This document shows, piece after piece, positions 51,203-60,007 of a stretch of 60,007 bases of DNA (positions are counted from its first letter, which is position 1; every line of letters starts with the position of its first letter). Origin of the DNA: an uncultured Bacteroidota bacterium (GTDB lineage Bacteria; Bacteroidota; Bacteroidia; UKL13-3); assembly GCA_903834625.1 (NCBI GenBank), contig CAILJQ010000235.1:1-60007 (forward strand). The letters are read 5' to 3'. The notes beneath the pieces were generated by a model. The model ran no database searches, was not told the origin of the DNA, and was given only the letters and a program-made list of their open reading frames with translations. Both the position numbers and the translations under genes were made by a program.

Positions 51203-54200
51203 TTGGTTGTTAAATCCAATATTGAATTGCGTACAAAAATACTTCTTACATTTCTAATTGTTTGCCACTATTTGAGTTCTTTTGCGCAAGAACTCCCCTT
51301 TGAGCATCTTAATGAACAAAACGGACTGCCTCAAATAAGTATAAGGGCATTGTATCAAGGGAGGTTAGGTAATTTATGGATAGGTACAGAAAATGGACTT
51401 TTCAGGTATGATGGAAATAATTTCGAATCTTATTTCAACAAGAATGATTCAAATGAAGTAAACCTTAAAGTAATCCAAATAAGAAGCAATTATGATTTCA
51501 TGTATGCCCTTGGTAAAAATAATATTTGGCAAGTAGGCGTATTATCTGGAAAGGAAAAAAGCTTTACCATTCCTTACAATAGAATCAAAAACCCCAGTAA
51601 AATATGGCCTCTACAAAAAGAGGTACTTATTGGTGCAGAAAATGGACTTTGGCTCTTCAACCCAGAAAACGAATCCTACAAACAACTCAAAATATCAACA
51701 CCAGTTACAGAAATTTGTCAGCTAAAACAAGGCAAAATACTTGTAAGCACTGTTGAACAATTTTATGTATTTTATTCCTTTACCAAAACCCTGGTTCCCT
51801 TATACTACAGGCCCCAATCTTATATTAGGCATGTATATGTAGAAAATGAAAATACTATCAGTTGGATTGAAGCCGATAATTATTTTCATAAAGGAAACAT
51901 AACCAAGAATTATGGAATAGAAACCTCACAATCCCTTTTGTTAAGCAGACATTCTGAAAGCAGTTCTTTCACTAAATACAATCAAAAATATTATCTAGGA
52001 TTGGAGAATGGTTTATTGAGTTTTGGAGAGGATGGCTCTCAAAATCTTCTGGTTCAAACCGATGACGATTTTCGCTCTTTATCACAAAACAATGTAACCT
52101 GTCTGCTTGCAGATGCAACTGGTAATTTATGGGTAGGTACAAAACTTGGAGGGATTAATTTACACAACCCCTTTCAACATAAATTTGGAATGGTTTCCCC
52201 GCAAGTTTCTGCACGTTTTTCAAGGTGTAAAGAGATATTAAGTTTTGAAGAATTGGCAGATGGTAAAATCATTTTTATGAGTTCTGTGGGTGGCTTAGGG
52301 ATTTTTGACCCTGAGAGCAAAAAAATCACGGAATGGATTGCGAATGGTCTCAATGGAAATTGCATGATTGCCGAATCACCTTTAAGAAACTCATTTCTGA
52401 TTGGCACACCAGATGGACTATTTAGATTTCAAATGAAAAGTCAAACCTTTGAATTTATCTCCACAAAATCTTCTCAGAAAAACTTTGAAAGTGATATCAA
52501 ATGTATTATTCCAGCAGAGGGGAACACCTATTGGATGGGCGGGGATGATGGCCTTTTTCTATTTGACCCAGCACTCAAAAAAACACTTTTATATTATGGA
52601 ATTGGAAATTCATCCTTAGGTTCAGACCGGATAAAATGCTTATACAAAAAATCACAAGATGAATTGTATATAGGCACTGCGGCAGGTTTGTATGTTTTAA
52701 ACCCATCTAGTGAAAAATTCACAATGAAACAACTTAATGGGAAGCAAAAACAAGCCATTGTTTCAGGAATATCTGAAGATTCAACTCATAAATTATGGGT
52801 TGCCACCACAACAGAAGGACTTTACATTCTAAACAAAAACAATAGCATTAAACACCTCGGAAAGGAAGAAGGTTTAGGAAGTAACCAAGTATATTCACTT
52901 AAAATAAACTCAAAACTTAACCAATGCTGGATAAGCCTTAACGGCGGACTATCTATGATTGAAACAGAAAAGTTTAAAATAACCAATTATGAATTGCATG
53001 ATGGTTTACAAGGAAGTGAATTTATTGACGCGAGTTCTTTACAATCCAAAAATGGAAGAATATTTTTTGGTGGGGTTAATGGATTTAATTTCTTTTACCC
53101 CTCAGAAATTAAAAACGACACCAATGAATGTAGGGTACAAATAAAAGGAATAGCACTTTTTAATAAGCGACAACAATATGCAAACTATTATCTCGTACCT
53201 ATTGATAAAAACTATATAGCCTTTGAATTTGCAGCAATGGATTACTACCTAAAGGGGAGTCATACTTTTTACTATCAACTTGAAGGTTTGCAAACAGACT
53301 GGACAGAAATTGGAGATAGGAGGTTTGCGAGTTTTGGACAATTACCCCAAGGTGATTATGTTTTTAGGGTTAGGGTAAAAAACCCAGATGGCAAAATAAG
53401 TAAAAAAGAGGCTGCGGTCTATTTTAGCATTGTTCCAAAGTTTTATCAGCAGTGGTGGTTTAAACTTTTGATAGCTTTGGCCTTGTCTGGAACAATTGCT
53501 TTTGTTATTTATTACCGCATACAAACTGCTTTAAAGGAAGAACAAGATAAAGGCAAGCAAAGTAGAATGATTGCCGAATTGGAATTAAAAGCCCTCAGGG
53601 CGCAAATGAATCCACATTTTATTTTCAATTCATTAAATTCTATTCAAGATTTTGTGCTCAATAACGAAGGCCAACTTGCCGCAAGGTACCTAAGTAAATT
53701 CGCAAGATTGATTAGGATGATTCTAGATATTTCGGAACAAACATTTGTAAATATCCAACTCAAAATTGACTTTTTAAAATTATACATAGAATTAGAATGT
53801 TTGCGCTTAAATAACTCCTTTACCTGCCATTTTGATATTGATCCAGAGCTAGACTTAGACGCACTTATGCCAACCTTAATTATTCAACCTTACGTTGAAA
53901 ATGCCATATGGCATGGGTTACAATACAAACAAGGAGAAAGAAAACTTTCTATCAAAATGGAAATGGACGGAGATAAAATGGTACGTGTTGAAATCCTCGA
54001 CAACGGGATTGGTCGAAAAGAGGCCATGAGAATTAAGGAAAATAAAACCCAAATTCACGAATCAAAAGGGGCAAGAATATCAGAAGAAAGAATTAATACC
54101 CTTAATAAGCTGTTTGGTTCTAAACCTAAGGTTGAAATTTTTGATTTATTTGACGAAAATAATTTAGCTTGCGGGACAAAGGTGGTATTGCAAATTCCAA

Positions 54201-54214
54201 TAATTCATGGGTAA
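51203..54214 (+). CDS. Propeller sensor histidine kinase of LytS type
   Basis: This protein of about 1000 residues starts with a signal segment ('ILLTFLIVCHYLSSFAQ') and then has a two-component-regulator propeller sensor ('GNLWIGTENGLFRYDGNN' is an early blade; 'GNLWVGTKLGGINLHNP' a later one). A Y_Y_Y domain ('YQLEGLQTDWTEIGDRRFAS') and one transmembrane helix near 755-775 follow. The LytS-type kinase core has the phospho-acceptor in 'MNPHFIFNSLNS' (H805) and the ATP-binding 'QPYVENAIWHGL'. There is no ATG before the signal peptide: TTG at 51203 is the first available start, and a later TTG near 51224 is also possible. It overlaps the LytTR regulator gene by eight bases, so the two form a coupled pair. 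Confidence 0.9.
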   Translation: MVVKSNIELRTKILLTFLIVCHYLSSFAQELPFEHLNEQNGLPQISIRALYQGRLGNLWIGTENGLFRYDGNNFESYFNKNDSNEVNLKVIQIRSNYDFMYALGKNNIWQVGVLSGKEKSFTIPYNRIKNPSKIWPLQKEVLIGAENGLWLFNPENESYKQLKISTPVTEICQLKQGKILVSTVEQFYVFYSFTKTLVPLYYRPQSYIRHVYVENENTISWIEADNYFHKGNITKNYGIETSQSLLLSRHSESSSFTKYNQKYYLGLENGLLSFGEDGSQNLLVQTDDDFRSLSQNNVTCLLADATGNLWVGTKLGGINLHNPFQHKFGMVSPQVSARFSRCKEILSFEELADGKIIFMSSVGGLGIFDPESKKITEWIANGLNGNCMIAESPLRNSFLIGTPDGLFRFQMKSQTFEFISTKSSQKNFESDIKCIIPAEGNTYWMGGDDGLFLFDPALKKTLLYYGIGNSSLGSDRIKCLYKKSQDELYIGTAAGLYVLNPSSEKFTMKQLNGKQKQAIVSGISEDSTHKLWVATTTEGLYILNKNNSIKHLGKEEGLGSNQVYSLKINSKLNQCWISLNGGLSMIETEKFKITNYELHDGLQGSEFIDASSLQSKNGRIFFGGVNGFNFFYPSEIKNDTNECRVQIKGIALFNKRQQYANYYLVPIDKNYIAFEFAAMDYYLKGSHTFYYQLEGLQTDWTEIGDRRFASFGQLPQGDYVFRVRVKNPDGKISKKEAAVYFSIVPKFYQQWWFKLLIALALSGTIAFVIYYRIQTALKEEQDKGKQSRMIAELELKALRAQMNPHFIFNSLNSIQDFVLNNEGQLAARYLSKFARLIRMILDISEQTFVNIQLKIDFLKLYIELECLRLNNSFTCHFDIDPELDLDALMPTLIIQPYVENAIWHGLQYKQGERKLSIKMEMDGDKMVRVEILDNGIGRKEAMRIKENKTQIHESKGARISEERINTLNKLFGSKPKVEIFDLFDENNLACGTKVVLQIPIIHG

Positions 54215-54983
54215 AGAGTTAAAAACAATCATTGTGGAAGATGAGGCAAGGGGCAGAAATGCACTCAAAGCTATGTTGAATCACATTTCAGATGTAAAGC
54301 TTATAGGTGAAGCATCAAATGTAGATGAAGGTATTGCACTCATTGAAAACGGAGATCCAGATTTAGTGCTTCTCGACATAGAAATGCCTTTTAAGAATGG
54401 GTTTGACTTATTGGCTGCCATTCCCAATCGTAAATTTGACGTTATTTTCACCACTGCATACGATTCTTATGCCATTAGAGCATTTAAATTCAGTGCCATT
54501 GATTATTTGCTTAAGCCCATTGATCCCGAAGAATTAAAATGTGCCATTGAAAAAACTGCTTCTAAAAGGCAAAACGACATACATCAACCTCAGTTACAGA
54601 TAAATAACCTGCTTGAAAATTTAAAATCAATGAACAAGCAGAATTTTAAATTATCTTTACCTACATTCGAAGGGTCGTTGTTTATTCCGATAGATGATAT
54701 CATTAGATGCGAAAGTGATGCAAATTACACTCGCTTCCACATCAGAAATGAGACGAAGCCAATTATGGTTTCTAAAACATTGAAGGATTATGATGAATTA
54801 TTAACTGATTATGGATTTTGTAGGGTACATCACTCTCATTTGATTAACCTAAAATTCATTAAAAAGTATATTAAAGGAGAAGGAGGCATTGTGGTTATGT
54901 TGGATGGAGCGGAAGTTGAAGTATCTCGAAGAAAAAAAGAGGTGTTTCAAAAGTCACTCGAAAAGTTCGCCAGTATTATTTAA
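54207..54983 (+). CDS. LytTR-family response regulator
   Basis: The 258-residue regulator has an N-terminal receiver ('TIIVEDEARGRNALKAML', phospho-acceptor D57 in 'LVLLDIEMPFKNG', Thr and Lys in 'FTTAYDSYA' and 'YLLKPI'). The C-terminal LytTR DNA-binding domain has 'IIRCESDANYTRFHI', 'FCRVHHSHLINLKFIKKYI' and 'VEVSRRKKEVFQ'. It is the output of the propeller kinase encoded directly upstream; the start codon lies inside the kinase gene, eight bases before its end. Its target genes cannot be seen here. The GAACC half of the recurrent palindrome (TGAACCAAAT) follows its stop codon. Confidence 0.93.
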   Translation: MGKELKTIIVEDEARGRNALKAMLNHISDVKLIGEASNVDEGIALIENGDPDLVLLDIEMPFKNGFDLLAAIPNRKFDVIFTTAYDSYAIRAFKFSAIDYLLKPIDPEELKCAIEKTASKRQNDIHQPQLQINNLLENLKSMNKQNFKLSLPTFEGSLFIPIDDIIRCESDANYTRFHIRNETKPIMVSKTLKDYDELLTDYGFCRVHHSHLINLKFIKKYIKGEGGIVVMLDGAEVEVSRRKKEVFQKSLEKFASII

Positions 54984-55067
54984 GGCTGAACCAAATAAAC
55001 ATCCAAACCCACCAGTTATTTGTTTAGTGTTTTTAGCAGTTTTTTTTTGCCCATTTTCGCATGGCTT

Positions 55068-55151
55068 ATGAAAGCAAAAAAAATCGCCCTATTATCTTTT
55101 GTTATGATTGCCCTTATTCTGGTGTTATTCCAGTATTTGAGTCTTTCCTAA
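55068..55151 (+). CDS. Possible 27-residue single-transmembrane microprotein
   Basis: An ATG at 55068 opens a short frame that reads MKAKKIALLSFVMIALI and continues with hydrophobic residues to the stop at 55149-55151. It has a positively charged N-terminus followed by about 18 hydrophobic residues, the pattern of small membrane proteins or toxins. It lies in the 350-base gap after the LytTR gene, 84 bases downstream of its stop. I see no homologue and no clear promoter, so translation is unproven. Confidence 0.35.
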   Translation: MKAKKIALLSFVMIALILVLFQYLSLS

Positions 55152-55175
55152 CATACCCTGCTGAAGCCTAAATAT

Positions 55176-55249
55176 GCCCCGTCCGAAAGATCTTGCTGCA
55201 GGTTCCCTGTAGCTTGAGTAAAGGTTGGACCGGGGCCGCGTAAGCGGCC
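55176..55249. other. GC-rich foldable element, candidate structured RNA or dispersed repeat
   Basis: This short stretch is much richer in G+C than its surroundings. Three pairings can be drawn: GCCCCGTCC (55176-55184) with GGACCGGGGC (55227-55236, one bulged C); GCTGCAGG (55195-55202) with CCTGTAGC (55206-55213); and GGCCGC (55234-55239) with GCGGCC (55244-55249) around a GTAA tetraloop. The first and third compete for the same bases, so they would be alternatives. It lies in the gap between the LytTR and ABC-F genes and encodes no convincing protein. Confidence 0.4.
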
Positions 55250-55280
55250 TTTGGTTCTTTTACCCACCCAAGAAACAAAA

Positions 55281-55306
55281 AAAAAGCCTCCCAATGGAAG
55301 GCTTTT
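55281..55306 (-). terminator. Intrinsic terminator after the ABC-F gene
   Basis: On the minus strand AAAAGCCT and AGGCTTTT arms, extended by CC/GG with one bulge, form a hairpin that runs into nine T. It lies about 28 bases beyond the ABC-F stop codon. The arms are A/T-flanked on both sides, so it could also stop plus-strand transcription. Confidence 0.8.
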
Positions 55307-55333
55307 CGTTTTTAGGTTCGAACCAATTTCTAT

Positions 55334-56977
<1,644 letters not shown>

Positions 56978-57142
56978 TTAAAAGGGCTGCGAAGGTAACT
57001 CAATTTTCCCGCTTTTTTCAGCCATGATTCTACAGACCTCAATCTTATTATAGCAGAATGCGCCCGTATTTTGCAAAAAATGTCGCAAATCGCGCAAATA
57101 CCTGAACTGAATTTTGACCATTAAAAGGAAGGCAAAAAAAAA

Positions 57143-57208
57143 CGGGGTCGATTTCTCGAACCCCGCTTTAGCCTATGAAACAAATTGCACTTCTACCCCT
57201 AGGTGCAA
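57143..57208 (-). terminator. Two-hairpin terminator element, copy A
   Basis: Read on the minus strand, a first hairpin (TTGCAC/GTGCAA plus CTA/TAG around GGGG; plus-strand positions 57185-57208) is followed by a linker containing GCCTATGAA on the plus strand (57171-57179). The second stem is CGGGG/CCCCG plus TCGA/TCGA with one bulged base around a GAAA loop (57143-57165), running into nine T. It is the distal copy of a pair; copy B lies at 57330-57394. Confidence 0.75.
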
Positions 57209-57249
57209 TTATCTTGACAATGTTTTTTGATTTATTTCTGAACCAATAG
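57175..57249 (+). other. Short hydrophobic open frame overlapping copy A
   Basis: On the plus strand an ATG at 57175 opens a 24-codon frame reading MKQIALLPLGAIILTMFF and ending with TAG at 57247-57249. In copy B the same start is followed by a one-base deletion and a stop after eight codons. The frame may be a chance product of the structured element; I do not call it a gene. Confidence 0.2.
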
Positions 57250-57329
57250 CATTGATTAATTTTCTATATGCAAGTTAGGCCTTTTGGAAATTTCGTCAAT
57301 GGAAATTACTATACAAATAAAGTAAAAAA

Positions 57330-57394
57330 CGGGGCCGGTTACCCGGACCCCGCTTTAGCCTATGAAACAAATTGCACTCTACCCCTAGATGCAA
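57330..57394 (-). terminator. Two-hairpin terminator element, copy B, directly after the RND gene
   Basis: On the minus strand it starts nine bases after the RND stop codon. Hairpin 1 is TTGCA/TGCAA plus TCTA/TAGA around GGGG (57372-57394). The linker holds GCCTATGAA on the plus strand (57358-57366). Hairpin 2 is CGGGG/CCCCG plus CCGG/CCGG with one bulged base around a GTAA loop (57330-57352), running into T. Relative to copy A, both stems show compensating changes. Confidence 0.8.
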
Positions 57395-57403
57395 TTTTTA
57401 TCT

Positions 57404-60007
57404 TTACTCAGCTTGTGCATGGCTTTTAACCAAAGGCACACCGAGTCTCTTTTTCAAATTGTTCGACAAAAGTAACATGACAGGAACTAATATCAAAGTT
57501 AAAAAAGTTGCAAAACTCAAACCAAATATCATTGTCCACGACAAAGGTCCCCAGAAAGCCACATTATCACCACCAAAGTGTATGTGAGGATTGAATTCAC
57601 TGAATAATGAAACGAAATCGATGTTTAGTCCTACTGCCAATGGAATTAGTCCTAAAATGGTGGCTGAAGCTGTTAAAATAACTGGCGTCATCCTTGTTTT
57701 TCCGGCCTCAATAATGGCTTCTTTCATTTCCATTCCTTGCTCCATAAGCAAATCTGTGAACTCTACCAATAAAATACCATTCCTAACCACAATACCTGCA
57801 AGTGCAATTACCCCAACGCCTGTCATTACAATAGATATATCCATTTTGAAAATAGACAAGCCAAGTAATACACCAATGATGGAGAAGAAGATTTCTACAA
57901 AAATGATTATAGGTTTTGAGATGGAGTTAAATTGAGTTACCAAAATCAAGAAAATCAATCCAAATGAAATTAACATGGCATTTCCAAGAAACGCACCAGT
58001 TTCAGCTTGTTTCTCTTGCTCACCTGTCATAGTTACCATTACGTCTTGTGGTAATGGGTAACGTTTAACAGCCTTTTGAATTTTGGCTACAATTTCATTG
58101 GCGTTATATCCACTTAATACATTAGATGATAAGGTAACCAAACGCTTTTGATTTTTGCGCTTGATGCCTCCATAAGTATTACCATAGGTAACTTTTGCAA
58201 CAGATGATAAAGGAATTTGGCGAATCATTCCACCCATGTTCATATCACGATAAGTTATTTTTAGGTTCATCAATGCGTTTACATTATTACGCTGATCAAA
58301 GGCGTAGCGCAATTGAATTGGATAATCATCATTCGCATCTTTGAATTTAGAAACTTCTGTTCCAAAAATGGCATCGCGCAATTCTTTACCAATTACAGCG
58401 GTTGAAATTCCTTCTCTATTGGCGCGCTCTCTGTCAATCTCTACGATAATTTCTGGCTTGTTTGTTTGCAAATCAGATTTCAACTCCTCAATTCCTGGGA
58501 TTCCCAATGAATCTAAGTAACGTTTAATATCTTTAGATACGGCTGATAATTGATCAAATTCATCTCCCGTAATTTCAATATTAATTGGCTTACCCGTTGG
58601 CGGACCACCTTGCTCCTGCTCTACGGTAATTTCAGCACCTGGTATTCCTTTGGTTGCCTCTCTAATCTTATCTAAATACTCAACCGTGCTGGCGCCATTT
58701 CTTTTACCAAATGGAACAAAAGCAACCGTAACTTTACCCAAATGCGGACTGGTACTAAAGTCGAAACTTTGAGGATTATTTGCACCAACAGCCACATTGG
58801 AAATAACCGATTCAACCATAGGATTTGAATCACCAACTACTGCAAATATTTTATCTTCAATCAAATGGGTGATTGAATCAGTATAGACTTGATCTGTGCC
58901 TATTGGTAAGGCAATATAAGCATAAACAAAGTTTGGATCACTTTGGGGGAAGAATACTACTTTCGGACTTCGCACCATGGTTAACCCAATAGAAAGGAAA
59001 AATAAAAGTACTGTAGCTCCAATAATCAAATAAGGTCTGCTACCTTCTAATGCCCATATCAATAACTTCTTGTAACGCTCTTGGAAAGCTGGCCAACTTT
59101 TATCTTGGAATGTTTGAATCATGCCATGTAATACAAATCGGTTCAGACAGAATAAGCCGTAGAGTGTTAAAGTTAAATTGCCCAAGCCAAAATTGCCTGC
59201 GATATAACTTAACAATGCCACCACAACAAATACAACTGTTGTTATAATAAAGCCTTTGGTGATTTTTCTTTTCTTTTCTCCTAAGTGATGAGGCTTCATA
59301 AAATCAACTGCAAAAACAGGGTTGATAATATAGGCAACCAATAAAGATGCAAGTAGGGTTACAATCAATGTAATTGGTAAAAAGAACATGAATTTACCAA
59401 TAACACCTTGCCAAAAAGCTAGAGGAATAAAAGGTGCTAGGGTTGTTAATGTTCCACTTAAAACAGGTAAAAACACCTCACCTGCGGCCATTTTCGCCGC
59501 TTTTACAATGGGCACCTTTCCGTGGTCAAAAATTCTATGGGTATTTTCAATTACCACAATGGCATCATCTACCACAATTCCTAAAGCCAATAAGAATGAA
59601 AATAAGACAATCATGTTTAAGGTAAATCCAATGGCAGGCATAATCAAAAAGGCCACGAACATGGAAAGTGGAACCGACATGGCCACAAAAATGGCATTGG
59701 TTGTTCCCATAAAAAACATGAGAATAATAGTTACCAAAATAAATCCAATGATAATGGTATTGATTAAGTCATCGAGGGTAACTTTGGTTTTGTCTGATTG
59801 GTCACCAGTGATAGTAACTTTAAGGCCTTTAGGGAAGTAATCATCCTGCATTTCCTGAGAAATTACCTTAATTTTATCTGAAGCATCAATCAAATTCTGA
59901 CCACTCTTTTTAATAACGTTTAGGGTAACAACATTGTCGTGGTCGAGGCGCGCATAACTTTCTTTTTCTTTGAAGCCATCAGTTATTTTAGCAATATCTT
60001 TTAAGTA
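57404..60007 (-). CDS. RND (AcrB/HAE1-like) efflux pump permease, N-terminal part outside the window
   Basis: The frame stays open to the right edge (first visible residues YLKDIAKITDGFKEKE), so the gene is cut at its 5' end. The 867 visible residues include the first transmembrane block ('GIVVDDAIVVIENTHRI', the typical RND helix-4 Asp pair), a long second periplasmic loop, and the second transmembrane block ('ALAGIVVRNGILLVEF', 'MTPVILTASATILGLIPLAV'). The product pumps drugs, metals or lipids out across the envelope with a membrane-fusion protein and an outer-membrane channel, both presumably encoded upstream beyond the edge. The start near 59893 that could be read is only an internal codon. 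Two structured terminator elements follow the stop codon. Confidence 0.94.
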   Translation of the reverse strand, partial: YLKDIAKITDGFKEKESYARLDHDNVVTLNVIKKSGQNLIDASDKIKVISQEMQDDYFPKGLKVTITGDQSDKTKVTLDDLINTIIIGFILVTIILMFFMGTTNAIFVAMSVPLSMFVAFLIMPAIGFTLNMIVLFSFLLALGIVVDDAIVVIENTHRIFDHGKVPIVKAAKMAAGEVFLPVLSGTLTTLAPFIPLAFWQGVIGKFMFFLPITLIVTLLASLLVAYIINPVFAVDFMKPHHLGEKKRKITKGFIITTVVFVVVALLSYIAGNFGLGNLTLTLYGLFCLNRFVLHGMIQTFQDKSWPAFQERYKKLLIWALEGSRPYLIIGATVLLFFLSIGLTMVRSPKVVFFPQSDPNFVYAYIALPIGTDQVYTDSITHLIEDKIFAVVGDSNPMVESVISNVAVGANNPQSFDFSTSPHLGKVTVAFVPFGKRNGASTVEYLDKIREATKGIPGAEITVEQEQGGPPTGKPINIEITGDEFDQLSAVSKDIKRYLDSLGIPGIEELKSDLQTNKPEIIVEIDRERANREGISTAVIGKELRDAIFGTEVSKFKDANDDYPIQLRYAFDQRNNVNALMNLKITYRDMNMGGMIRQIPLSSVAKVTYGNTYGGIKRKNQKRLVTLSSNVLSGYNANEIVAKIQKAVKRYPLPQDVMVTMTGEQEKQAETGAFLGNAMLISFGLIFLILVTQFNSISKPIIIFVEIFFSIIGVLLGLSIFKMDISIVMTGVGVIALAGIVVRNGILLVEFTDLLMEQGMEMKEAIIEAGKTRMTPVILTASATILGLIPLAVGLNIDFVSLFSEFNPHIHFGGDNVAFWGPLSWTMIFGLSFATFLTLILVPVMLLLSNNLKKRLGVPLVKSHAQAE

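Noticed and set aside
59388-59840. Antisense open frame of 150 codons opposite the RND pump gene.
   Set aside because: The sense strand is a clearly conserved RND transporter; the antisense product resembles nothing known.
57404-59893. Treating the RND gene as complete with a start at 59893.
   Set aside because: The codon there is internal; the frame is open with typical RND sequence to the window edge, and the N-terminal helix and first periplasmic subdomains are missing.

Overview
The window is chromosomal DNA from a member of the Bacteroidota, AT-rich by eye. The evidence is consistent. At least five proteins end in a type IX secretion (T9SS) C-terminal sorting domain. There is a SusC/SusD pair, a second TonB-dependent receptor, a DUF3667 membrane protein, two sensors with a periplasmic two-component-regulator propeller, and several sites resembling the Bacteroidota promoter element TAnnTTTG. 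I cannot name the genus. I see no rRNA, tRNA, CRISPR array, insertion sequence or prophage.

Layout. 1-2400 is the 3' part of a SprB-repeat surface protein. 2397-3395 is a DUF3667 membrane protein. 3480-15618, all on the minus strand, is a polysaccharide-utilisation locus: a membrane-spanning one-component regulator, then SusC, SusD, a T9SS-exported protein with two glycan-binding-like domains, and two GH30 glycosidases. 15660-28005 (minus) is mostly surface and secretion functions: a CxxCH protein, a small membrane protein, a 1333-residue T9SS protein built on an internal duplication, its neighbouring TonB receptor, glycine C-acetyltransferase (kbl) and an FG-GAP protein. 28145-32076 (plus) is a likely operon: murF, an Xaa-Pro aminopeptidase, a HAD phosphatase and a PAS protein. 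It converges on an SDR-type threonine dehydrogenase, which with kbl completes threonine-to-glycine catabolism. 33042-38626 holds two adjacent sugar-nucleotide epimerases flanked by two polytopic membrane proteins, a possible small glycan module. Then come sucD, a TPR hybrid histidine kinase, an AhpD-like protein, an alkyltransferase-like protein, recQ, a pseudo-peptidase/propeller/beta-barrel fusion, an MBL hydrolase, an SRPBCC-GyrI protein, prmA, a propeller LytS-type kinase with its LytTR regulator, a YbiT-type ABC-F ATPase, and an RND efflux pump that runs off the right edge.

The most unusual signals are not genes. First, an imperfect palindrome of the form GGTTC(G/A)(A/G)ACC, in full TTCGGTTCGAACCGAA, recurs across the window in coding DNA of different frames and directly after several stop codons, far more often than base composition predicts. 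Second, the RND gene is followed by two copies of a roughly 65-nt two-hairpin element whose copies differ by compensating changes in their stems. Related architecture follows the TonB receptor gene, and a shared 9-mer (GCMTATGAA) sits beside four strong terminators. Third, a GC-rich foldable stretch lies at 55176-55249. These are the best candidates for something undescribed, but each needs a genome-wide search to confirm.
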